From: Anaerolineales bacterium UBA6128 | Lineage (GTDB): Bacteria > Chloroflexota > Anaerolineae > UBA1429 | Assembly: GCA_002423325.1 (NCBI GenBank) | Contig: DIVQ01000071.1 | Coordinates: forward strand, 1 to 28,727 | Length of the DNA: 28,727 bases | Direction of reading: 5' to 3' | Part shown: one piece after another, positions 7,421-15,800 of the stretch | Numbering within the stretch: position 1 is the stretch's first letter | Layout: every line of letters starts with the position of its first letter | Notes under the pieces: generated by a model | What the model saw: only the letters and a program-made list of their open reading frames with translations | The model's database searches: none | Told to the model about the DNA's origin: nothing | Position numbers and translations under genes: made by a program

Positions 7421-8872
7421 CTACCGCCGGCCCACATGGAACAGCTTGGCGCCGTGGGACTCGACCGGGACGGCAAGTCTGTCTCGCGCACCAGCGAGAT
7501 CCCGCTTAGCCCACAGATCGCGCACGGGGACCTCGCCTGCAAGTCCGACGTGAGAGAAGACCAGCTCGGGAGATACGGCGTCCTGCTCAGACAGGTTGAA
7601 AAAGCCCACGGCATAGCCGCCATCCGCAAGGGGTTTGACCAGGATCTCCCAGCCGTCCTTGCGCACCACGGGAGCCGCCGGCATACCCAGCCAGTCCTGG
7701 TTGACGGCGAGGACCTCCTCGTTGCAGAGCAGGCTCAGCGTGAATGCGTCCAGTCTGTCGGGCGCGACGTCGAGCAGCAGCGGGCTGGGACGCATTGCCC
7801 AGCAAGTGAGACAGGTGATCCGCTCGGTCTCTGACAGGGAGCGGCCATCGCGGGGCAGCAGGGCCGTCATGTCCAGGTCGAACCAGTGCCCCGGCCCGAT
7901 GTACGGATTCCACTGCTCGTTGCCAAAGCCGTTTTTCAGCACCGACTCCCAGGCCGGGGAGGTGTCGTCATTCGAGCGCCACAGGTTACAGAGCCTGGCG
8001 GCCTCGGCGGCGTCAGCGAGGCCTACGCTGGTTGTGACGCTATAGACGATGTCGCGAGGTGCCCGCGCCAACTGCCGACTCATGCGAGCGGCATTCCCCA
8101 TGTCGGTGTCGGCCCAGTCGTATTTGACATAGTCGATGCCCCAGTCTGCCCACTGCGCGACGTCCTCCGCCTCGTGTTTGTCCATACCGACGTATTTGCC
8201 GGCGAGGCCAAGACGGACGGGGAACCGCGTGTCCACCAGGCCAGACGTCGAGCCGCAACCCTCTGTGCCCCATGGCACTACGTAAGGTCCGGAGTAGATG
8301 CCGATCTTGAGGCCAAGAGCGTGGACCCGGGCACACAGAGCGCCCATGTCGGGGAACCCGCCATGAGGCACGATCGAGCCATACCGGCCGCCTCGCCGAT
8401 CGGATTGCCAGCCCGAATCCAGATTCACGTACATGTAGCCTCGGGAGGCCAGCCCTGAGCTGACCATGCCCTCTGCCACACGGGTTATCTTGTCCGCGGT
8501 GATGTCGCTGCGATAGCAGTTCCAGCTGTTCCAGCCCATCGGTGGAGTGAGTGCCAGCGCGCGCTCGCCGATAAAGATGCGCAGCGGTTTCTCAGTCCTG
8601 CCATGGAGGTTTTGCGCTTTCAGGAGGACCGAGTACTCCCCCACGGTATTGGCGCGTCCGGTGATGCGGCCGGACTCGGGATCCAGCGTGAGGCCCTTGG
8701 GAAGCCCTTCGGCAGAGAACCGTATCGGACGTTCCCCCACAGTGGGAACCAGGTACAGAAAATCCTGCCCGGGCGAGGCACCAGTGACTGCGGGGCCGTT
8801 GATGGCCGGTTCGCCGGCATCCCAGGCCGCAGCAGGAGCGAGCGTCGTTTTCAGGATTTCCTCCGTCTGCAT
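7421..8872 (-). CDS. GH27 alpha-galactosidase with N-terminal Ig-like domain
   Basis: This enzyme removes terminal alpha-galactose from galactomannan or raffinose-type sugars with retention of configuration. ATG 8872 is preceded by AAGGTG and gives 483 residues; a longer frame to 8995 exists but lacks a ribosome-binding site. Residues about 20-100 form a cadherin/He_PIG-like Ig fold (G-L-P-K-G-L-T-L-D-P-E-S-G-R-I-T-G). The barrel opens with L-T-P-P-M-G-W-N-S-W-N, has N-L-D-S-G-W, then Y-V-K-Y-D-W with the nucleophile Asp near 252, and W-R-S-N-D-D with the acid/base Asp near 302-303. Y-I-G-P-G-H-W-F-D-L-D-M and V-N-Q-D are further GH27 marks. There is no signal peptide, so it probably acts in the cytoplasm on imported oligosaccharides. 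It is intact, unlike the importer next door. Confidence 0.93.
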   Translation of the reverse strand: MQTEEILKTTLAPAAAWDAGEPAINGPAVTGASPGQDFLYLVPTVGERPIRFSAEGLPKGLTLDPESGRITGRANTVGEYSVLLKAQNLHGRTEKPLRIFIGERALALTPPMGWNSWNCYRSDITADKITRVAEGMVSSGLASRGYMYVNLDSGWQSDRRGGRYGSIVPHGGFPDMGALCARVHALGLKIGIYSGPYVVPWGTEGCGSTSGLVDTRFPVRLGLAGKYVGMDKHEAEDVAQWADWGIDYVKYDWADTDMGNAARMSRQLARAPRDIVYSVTTSVGLADAAEAARLCNLWRSNDDTSPAWESVLKNGFGNEQWNPYIGPGHWFDLDMTALLPRDGRSLSETERITCLTCWAMRPSPLLLDVAPDRLDAFTLSLLCNEEVLAVNQDWLGMPAAPVVRKDGWEILVKPLADGGYAVGFFNLSEQDAVSPELVFSHVGLAGEVPVRDLWAKRDLAGARDRLAVPVESHGAKLFHVGRR

Positions 8873-9292
8873 GGCACCTTGCTTTCTGATCGATGGTCCA
8901 CGAATCCATAGGCAACTGAGGCTTGTAGTCGGGTCCGAGAGCCAATGCGGGAGTGGTACCGGGCGGCAAGCGTCAATACCGTCTCGATCGCTCAAACGAC
9001 CGCGGTTTCGTCTCTGCCCCTAGCGTGATCAACGACTGCCGTGGTGATCCCGGGGTGTACACGACCTAAGCGGGCACCCATGATGGGCACCAGGACGGCT
9101 GGCCAGGAGCATACGCGACGCGTGCACATAACGCAAGTCGTGAGGTGTCACCTTGAGAATGCGAGCCGTCTGTACTTTCGTCACGTCGCGTGGTTCAGTG
9201 GGGTTCGACGCAGAGGGATGCCTGTCAGAAGCGGTTGAGCAATCCCCCTTTGGTTCAGACAGAGGGTACCGGATCAGCGTTCGGATGCTGGG
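8873..9292. other. gene-free stretch between the alpha-galactosidase and the recombinase region
   Basis: No frame on either strand looks coding. It contains one copy of the 11-bp repeat CACGACCTAAG (9060-9070), which recurs at the recombinase start. The alpha-galactosidase promoter should lie here on the minus strand, but I find no close match to consensus. Confidence 0.4.
9060..9070 (+). repeat. 11-bp direct repeat, left copy (possible att core)
   Basis: CACGACCTAAG, identical to 11040-11050 and in the same orientation. The two copies bracket the serine recombinase, 1980 bases apart. Confidence 0.4.
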
Positions 9293-9725
9293 TCAGGCCG
9301 CGTTGGGAGGCGATTGGATCTGTGAATCGAGTAGCAGGCCGCGGTCATCTGCCTGCTGCTCGGTAGCCTCTGATGGGTATCGCCTGCAGATGCATCCAAG
9401 ATCACAAACGAGGTGCTCGGGAAAGCACAGCCGCCGACGTTCATGACGTCGGCGGCTGTGTGTTGTGCCCCTGACTGGACTAGAGGCCACGGGGCGGGCA
9501 CAAATCAGCGCCAGAAAAAAGGGGCGGCACCACTCCCGGGGTTCCCAGGCGGTGATCTGGTCGGTGGAGGCCTCCAGACGCGTGAAGACGCTGCGGATGA
9601 GCTGTCGGCGGATGGTGGGGTCGTCAGACTGAGCGGCTGCGCCTAGGTCGTTCAGGCGCCCGATCACCGCCTGCAGGTCAACGCGTTCGCGCTCAAGGCT
9701 CAGCAAGCTCGCGTTCACGATCGTG
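9293..9725 (-). pseudogene. frameshifted C-terminal continuation of the serine recombinase
   Basis: In another minus-strand frame, downstream of the recombinase stop, the sequence resumes the coiled-coil and C-terminal part typical of large serine recombinases: L-E-R-E-R-V-D-L-Q-A-V-I-G-R-L-N-D-L, then D-P-T-I-R-R-Q-L-I-R-S-V-F-T-R-L-E, ending near W-E-P-R-E-W-C-R-P-F-F (about 9520). Beyond that the frame runs through a strong hairpin and is probably not part of the protein. A one-base shift near 9695-9725 joins the two parts. Confidence 0.65.
9426..9460 (-). terminator. strong 15-bp hairpin downstream of the recombinase
   Basis: CACAGCCGCCGACGT (9426-9440) and ACGTCGGCGGCTGTG (9446-9460) are perfect complements with a five-base loop. 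On the minus strand it is followed by CTTTCCC, a weak T-tract, and it lies just past the likely true end of the recombinase. A termination role is therefore plausible. It could also be a recombination end. Confidence 0.45.
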
Positions 9726-11039
9726 TAGGGCGGCCAGTTCGGCGCTGCGCTCAGCAAAGACGCGTTGGTAGACGCCCTGGTCTATGGGTGAGCTGATGGC
9801 CAGTTCGACAAGCCGCTGCACCTCGGCCTCGGTTTTGGCGAGGGCCCGCGTGGTCTCGGCCAGCTCGGCGGCGATCTCCTCATGCGCGCTGTCACCATAG
9901 TGCCCCAGCAAATCCTCGATCAGGGCGCCAGTGGCATCGGTGGGCACAAGCATCTGGGTGAGCAAGTCGAAAGCCTGGGCTTCGAGCAGGTCGGCCCGGC
10001 TCCAGCTCTGGCTGCAGGCGCCGCGGGACTCGTGACGGTAGACGCGGTAACGGTCGCCATAGTGGTAGCGGTAGCCTTTGAGCGAGCGCCCACACTCCGC
10101 GCAGTGGAGCACGCCGGTGAGAGCATACTCGGTTACAGGGTGCTCGCTGCGTGCCGGCGGCGTGGGCTTGCGCTGGGTCTGGCTGCGGCGCAAAAGCGCA
10201 GCCTCGACGCGCTCGCAGAGATCGGGAGGCAACACGGGCGCACAGTTAGCTTGTACCCACTCAGTGGGGCTGTCTTTGGCGTGGCCCTGGAGCGGCACAC
10301 GTCCGGCATAGATGGGGTGCAGCAGCAGCACGCTGCTGCGGTCCCAGCGTCGAGGGTGACCATCGACACCGCGGAAGCGCCAGTCCTCCGCGTTAAGCGC
10401 GGTGGCCAGAGCCCCGAGGCTGTACTCGCCCGTGCTGTAGAGCTCGTAGCAGCGCCGGAGCGCATCGTGGTAGAGCCGATCGCGCCCTTGATGGTAGGTG
10501 CGTGTGCTGGGGACCAGTGCGCCAGTGACGGGCTCACGATCACAGCCAAACGGTGTGCGCCCCCAGTGCCGACCGCGCTCGCGTTTGAACTTGATCTGGC
10601 CGGTCATGCGCTCGGAGGCCAAGTCAGACTCGAGTTGGTTGACGATTGCGATGAACCCCAGCATGGCCTGGCCGATGGCGTTACTGGTGTCAAAGCGCTC
10701 TTTGAGCGAAATCAGCGCCACTTGGCGGCAACGCATCTCGTCGACAAAGGCGAAGAACGACCGCACGCTGCGAGAGGCGCGCGACAGTGATTCGACGATG
10801 ACGGCGGCTACGTCGGGATCGTGGGCCAGGCGCCGCTGCATGGCCAGCCAGGCGGGGCGTTGGTCGTCGCGGCCGGACATGTGTCCTTCGGCATCGGTGT
10901 AGATGTCGGCCGGCTCGACCACCCAACCGTGTCGTTCGGCCTCGTCCATGCACGCGTCGCGCTGGCGCTCAGGCGAGACTGTATCTGAGCCGGTGCGCAC
11001 AACGAACTTGCGAATATAGATCAGGGCGTGTTTGGGCAT
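9693..11039 (-). CDS. large serine recombinase, catalytic serine lost and 3' end frameshifted
   Basis: Members of this family cut and rejoin DNA through a phosphoserine link and move phages or small elements. ATG 11039 (a GTG directly precedes it) gives 448 codons. The N-terminus has A-L-I-Y-I-R-K-F, where the family reads Y-x-R-x-S; the codon at 11004-11006 is TTC, one C-to-T change from TCC, so the nucleophile is Phe12. The arginine cluster S-L-S-R-A-S-R-S survives. The recombinase domain follows (T-P-F-G-C, Y-A-G-R-V), then a zinc ribbon with L-H-C-A-E-C-G-R and a later C, then a coiled coil. The frame stops at 9693 inside the coiled coil, while sense continues in another frame. With both lesions it is very probably dead. 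Direct repeats bracket the gene. Confidence 0.85.
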   Translation of the reverse strand: MPKHALIYIRKFVVRTGSDTVSPERQRDACMDEAERHGWVVEPADIYTDAEGHMSGRDDQRPAWLAMQRRLAHDPDVAAVIVESLSRASRSVRSFFAFVDEMRCRQVALISLKERFDTSNAIGQAMLGFIAIVNQLESDLASERMTGQIKFKRERGRHWGRTPFGCDREPVTGALVPSTRTYHQGRDRLYHDALRRCYELYSTGEYSLGALATALNAEDWRFRGVDGHPRRWDRSSVLLLHPIYAGRVPLQGHAKDSPTEWVQANCAPVLPPDLCERVEAALLRRSQTQRKPTPPARSEHPVTEYALTGVLHCAECGRSLKGYRYHYGDRYRVYRHESRGACSQSWSRADLLEAQAFDLLTQMLVPTDATGALIEDLLGHYGDSAHEEIAAELAETTRALAKTEAEVQRLVELAISSPIDQGVYQRVFAERSAELAALHDRERELAEP

Positions 11040-11050
11040 CACGACCTAAG
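11040..11050 (+). repeat. 11-bp direct repeat, right copy (possible att core)
   Basis: CACGACCTAAG, identical to 9060-9070. It directly adjoins the ATG of the recombinase, a common place for the attachment site of a serine recombinase. Confidence 0.4.
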
Positions 11051-11240
11051 ATTATGTTATTCGCTTACAGCTGTCAAGCTGAGGCATCAGACCTGCCCAG
11101 TACTGTCCCAGGACATCTCGAGAGTTCAAGCCGGGCCCCTGTCTCCGGGCGCCTAACAGCAGCGGGGCCCCGCAGAGTTGTCCGCGAAGGCCCCGGCAGC
11201 CAGTACTTGCATGGCATGCGGTCTGGCAACGCGGTTTGGG

Positions 11241-12812
11241 CTACGGCGTCGTCGCCGTTGCCACGTAGACCCCCACGCCGTACTTGAATGCCACCAGGTC
11301 TACGCCGTTCACGCCATCGACATTGCCGACCTGTAGCACATTTCGCCAGTCGTCGTCCAGCCAGGAAAGGTCGACGCTGCACTGCACTGGGTCCTCGAAC
11401 GACGTCCCTGTTGAGAACGCCACCCAGATTTGACCGTCCGTCTGGTAGGCGACGATGTCCTCATAGCCGTCATCGTCCACGTCGCCAAGCGTCCAGGGAT
11501 AGGTGGCCTGCGGACCCCAGGGCCGCACCCCGTCCAGCCACTCGGTTGAGTCGGCAAAGCTGCTACCCGTGGACAGCCCGACGTAGACGCCGTCGCCGGC
11601 CACGTAACCCACGATATCGTCCCTGCCGTCTCCGTTCACGTCACCGACGTCGCGATGGGCGTTGTTGTCGCCCAGCCAGCCAAAGTCGTCGGTCCAACTG
11701 CGGGCCGGCTTGATGAAGGCCGACCCGGTCGAGAGGGAGACGTACACACCTGTGCCCTCCGACGCGTTAGGATCGGGGCAGATCGCGACGATGTCAGCCT
11801 TGCCGTCGCCGTTGACGTCGCCCAAAAGCCGCGGATAGCGGTTCTGCGGCCCCCACCACTTGAGGCCGTCAAGCCACTCGGTGGCGGGAGCGAGCGCGGT
11901 GCCGCTGGAGAGGCCCACGTAGACGCCTTCGCCGTACCAGAAGCCGACGATGTCGTCCTTGCCGTCGCCGTTCACGTCGCCGACCTCGCGGTGGTAGTAG
12001 TTGTCGCCTTTCCAGTTGAAATCGTGGGTCCAGAGGCTCTGCTTGGCAAAGCCGGTGCCGGTGGAGAGCGCGATGATCGTGCCGCGCGGATCCAGCTCAG
12101 TTGCGGGATCGAAGGCGACCACGTCGTCCATGCCGTCGCCGCTGATGTCGCCCAAGAGGCGCGGGTTACGGTTCTGCGGGCCAAAGTACTTGAAGCCTGC
12201 GAACCAGAGGGATGCAGGAGCGAACGCGTCCAGCGTGGGGACGCTCGTCGGTGTGATCGTTGGCGTAACCGGCGTTGCCGTTGGCGTGACCGGCGTTGCG
12301 GTTGGCGTCACCGGGGTAGCTGTCGGAGTGACCGGCGTTGGGGTCGGCGTGACGGGTGTCGGCGTTACGGCGACACTGACCACCAGGCTGACTTCATGGG
12401 TGGCTTTGTCATTCATCCAGGTGAGCTCAGGAGTTGCAACGGCGAGAGTGCCGTCGACGTAGAAGGCGATCGTCTCGCCCACACGCATGCCTGGGATGGC
12501 GGGGGTGACACTGGTGTCCTCGCCGTACACGTACATCAGCCCATAGCTGCCCGCGGTGGTCACCTCGAAACAGCCGACCGTGTCACCACGCGGGCTAAGC
12601 GCTTCGATGATCGTACCCACTGCAGCGTTCTGCCCGTTCACGACCACGCTGCCGTAGATTAGGGTCAGCAAGGGCGTGTTCTGCACGTCCGGGCACGTGC
12701 CCATTGGGCTGACGCCCTGCTGTGTCTGCGAGCGACCTATCCCGGCGTCCAAAGGCGCGACGATCCACAGGACAACCACCACCAAAGCCAGCGGCAGCAG
12801 AGCTCTACGCAT
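11241..12812 (-). CDS. secreted FG-GAP/VCBS-repeat protein with VTPTATP linker
   Basis: The protein has 523 residues. Residues 1-23 are a signal peptide (M-R-R, then a long Leu/Val stretch). Residues about 49-147 hold a beta-rich domain (L-I-Y-G-S-V-V-V-N-G, S-P-R-G-D-T-V-G-C-F, I-P-G-M-R-V-G-E) that is also present twice at the end of the upstream giant protein. Residues 149-193 are a Thr/Pro-rich linker. From about 200 to the end come six FG-GAP-like repeats with calcium-binding loops such as G-D-V-N-G-D-G-K-D-D-I-V, the last degenerate; together they probably make a beta-propeller. Blades alternate between two types (G-P-Q-N-R-x-P-R and G-D-N-x-x-H-R). The start lies three bases after the stop of the giant gene, so it shares that operon. 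Likely a surface or matrix protein; the ligand is unknown. Confidence 0.88.
   Translation of the reverse strand: MRRALLPLALVVVVLWIVAPLDAGIGRSQTQQGVSPMGTCPDVQNTPLLTLIYGSVVVNGQNAAVGTIIEALSPRGDTVGCFEVTTAGSYGLMYVYGEDTSVTPAIPGMRVGETIAFYVDGTLAVATPELTWMNDKATHEVSLVVSVAVTPTPVTPTPTPVTPTATPVTPTATPVTPTATPVTPTITPTSVPTLDAFAPASLWFAGFKYFGPQNRNPRLLGDISGDGMDDVVAFDPATELDPRGTIIALSTGTGFAKQSLWTHDFNWKGDNYYHREVGDVNGDGKDDIVGFWYGEGVYVGLSSGTALAPATEWLDGLKWWGPQNRYPRLLGDVNGDGKADIVAICPDPNASEGTGVYVSLSTGSAFIKPARSWTDDFGWLGDNNAHRDVGDVNGDGRDDIVGYVAGDGVYVGLSTGSSFADSTEWLDGVRPWGPQATYPWTLGDVDDDGYEDIVAYQTDGQIWVAFSTGTSFEDPVQCSVDLSWLDDDWRNVLQVGNVDGVNGVDLVAFKYGVGVYVATATTP
12234..12368 (-). repeat. 21-bp coding minisatellite (VTPTATP linker)
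   Basis: The linker of the FG-GAP protein is built from near-identical 21-base units encoding V-T-P-T-A-T-P (three exact at the protein level, with shorter or variant units on both sides). Third-position differences between units show that they are old enough to have diverged at silent sites. Confidence 0.75.
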
Positions 12813-12815
12813 CGT

Positions 12816-15800
12816 TCACCATCCTCTCACGATCAGCGGCAGGTGCTCCTGGCGTACCGTGACCGACAGGTCCACTCGGTGCGGCGTCAGGTCGCTCTCC
12901 CACGAAAGGGCCTCGCTCGTCCGCGCCTGCCAGCCGTTGACCCGGAAAGTCACGGGTTCTCCGTCTGCAAAACCAGGAATGGGTGGCGAGGCGCTGTCGT
13001 CAGCCCCGTAGGCATCGGTCATGCCGTAGAGCCCAGCGTCAGTCACCACACAGCAGCCCGCCACTTCGCCCCGCGGCGTGAGGATGTCAACGCGCGTGCC
13101 CACTGGCGCAGGTCTGCCGTTGATCGTGATATGCCCGTAGACGATCGTCGCCCAGGGCGTTGGCATGATGGCCTGGCAAAGGTCGGGCTCGCTCGAGGGA
13201 AGCACGACACTTGCGCCGACGCCACACGGATAGGTCAGCGTGACGGGGTCATTTGCATAGATCAGGTAGCCCTCGCCTGGCTTCATCGTGGTCAGCGTGC
13301 TGAACTCCGGCAGGGCAGGATCGTAGGTGGTCGACAGGCCGTGCACGCGCTGATAGTGCCCCTCGATGGATGCCAGCGCCACCGTGATCGGCATCGTGAC
13401 GTCCGGGAAATAGCCGATCCAGTTCCAGCCGGCGTGCAGCGGCAGCGGCGTGGCACACTCGACGGGCAGACCCTCGATCAGCGCGGAGACACTGGTCGTG
13501 CCCGACACGCGCACATAGTAGCCGTCCCCCGCGAGCAGCTCGCGCAGGGTGTTGTGCTGGGTGGGCAGCGATGCCACCCACGCTCCCTTCTCGCCAAGGA
13601 CCATGTCGTAGCGGGATTGTATCGAGTTCAGGGTCCGCTCGACCGTGGGCACGGGGGGCGCGACGTGGAACGAAACCAGGTTCCAGCCCGGCGCCATGAA
13701 CACCGACTGGCCCACGATGCCGCCGGCGGCCAGGTCGACGCGATGGGTCTGTGAGTCGGCCTGCCAGTAGATGGCCGGGGTGCTGACGGCCGGTGCGCCG
13801 TTGACGCGGAACTCGACCAGTTCGCCGGCGCGCATGCCGGGGATGGGCGGGTTCGCCGTGACGTCTTCCCCGAACAGGCGCATAAAGCCGTAGATGCCGG
13901 CCGAACCGACCGTGAAGCAGCCCACCGTTTCGCCGCGCGGACTGAGGGCCTGAACAACCGTCCCTTCGGGTGCCGCCGCGTCGTCGATGGTGATACTGCC
14001 GTAGACGTCTGTGTAGAAGGGCGTCTCGGGGGCGTCGCAGGCAGTCGACGCCGTGGCGGTCTCCTCCTCCAGCGCGATCTCGTTCACCATGGCGCCGGTC
14101 GATGCATTGGTGCGCACGATGACTACGACAATACTGCCATCTGCCAGGTAGGCAGTTGCTGGCACGGAGACGCTCTCGGAGTGCACGGCATAGTCCCCCG
14201 TGTCCACGGTCAGGCCGGTGTCCGCACCATCGATCTGTACCTTCTGGATACGGGCGCCTCCCGAACCCTGGTAGAAGGTCAGGCGCACATTGTAGCGCTT
14301 GCTGTGGTCGAGCCCGTCGAATCGGTAGCGCAGCGTGTTGGCGCTCTGGTTGATCCGCACGCTCTGGAACGGCAGCGTGCCCCAGCCGCTGTTGGGCACG
14401 CCCTCCAGCCAGCCGTAGCCTTGAGTACCCGGATAGGCCGGGTCAACACCGCCGCCTGCGTCGGCATAGCGATAGTCGATATCGTGCAGGTTGACCTCGC
14501 TGACCACCGCTCCGTCCACAGTGGGATCCGCGGTGATCGTGACTGAGATGCTGTTCGCCGCGTACAGGGCCGGGTCCAGCAGCGTGGAGACGCGGTGCAC
14601 CGCGCCGTCCAGCAGGTCGTGTGGCCCACTCAGGTCGGTCCCGTTGACGCTGATCGTTTCCAGCCGTCCCGCGCCGTCGCACTCGAAGAGCGTGACGTCC
14701 AGGTGATAGTAGTGGCCCGGCAGCAAATGATCGAACCGGTACACGATGCGACCGCCCGGGTCTCGTCGGAAAGACTCACGCGGCTGCGAACCGCACTCTG
14801 TGCCGGTGACATCTGTCTGACCCTCATCGACGTAGCCGTAGCCGCGCTCTGCCGTGTAGGCCAGGTCAGCCGCCGAGCCGCTGTCTACCAGGATGGGGCC
14901 TTTGAAGCCCACGTACACGTCGCGCCAGGTCTCGTTGTTGCCCTCGTCGTACTCCCAGACCACATCGGTGGCGTCGCCCACCAGGTACAGGCGGTGCGAC
15001 CCCGGCGCGGTGGGTGTCCAGGTGAACGTTGAGGTGGTCTGCCCCAGGGCGGGCACGACCTGTGCCAGTTCGCCGAGCAACGGCCCGTCCGCGCTCTCCG
15101 CGAAGAGCCGCAGTTGCGACTCGGCCGCCGGCGTGCGCCCTGCGTTGGCCTGCGTGACCTCGATGCTCACCTCCTGGCCCACGACTGGCTCGTCGTCTGA
15201 GAGCACGATGCCGGAGACGCGCAGATCCGGCCGGCTGAGAATGTCTAGCACGGTGCCGGCGACGTTGTTGTCCTCGTTGCTTTCCGGCAGGCGCTCCCAT
15301 GCGTCCAGCGTGACGCTGATGGGCACGGTGCTGGTGAAGCCGAGCGTGTTCCACTGGATGCTGCCGGTGGCCGTGCCGCCGGCGGGCACATTGTCGACAA
15401 AGCAGGAGCCCACGTACAAGGGACCCCAATCGGGCGACTCGGCCGTCAGCGCGGCCGTTACGCCGCCGCTGTCCAGCGTGCCGGCGTTGTGCAGCGTGAC
15501 CGCGATGGGTACACTCGTCCCCTCGGTGGGATCGATTGCGCCAAAGGCGATGTCGGACGCAGTCAGCGTGAGGTCGGGCTTCGCCGTTGGCGTGGCGCTG
15601 TAGCTACGTAAGGACAAGCCTGTGAAAGGCGCAAGGTAGACGCGCAGGGGCACGTCCACCTCACCGGTGCGGCCGGAGAGGTAGGCGTTGAACGCCGTCG
15701 CCAGATTGGCAGTGGTCAACTGAGCCGGCCAGGTCGGCGTCCCGGTATAGACCCAGTCCACCGATCCCTTGTTGCCCACGTCCAGACCGACGGTCAGCGG

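Noticed and set aside
9882..10790. 302-codon plus-strand open frame opposite the recombinase
   Set aside because: Ala/Val-rich shadow without motifs; the recombinase and zinc-ribbon motifs are on the minus strand.
11162..11173. GCGGGGCCCCGC palindrome as the terminator of the secreted-protein operon
   Set aside because: Short, without loop or T-run on either strand; no better terminator was found in 11051-11240.
12234..12368. Tandem repeats as a CRISPR array
   Set aside because: Units are 21 bases, contiguous without spacers and in frame with V-T-P-T-A-T-P; this is a coding linker.
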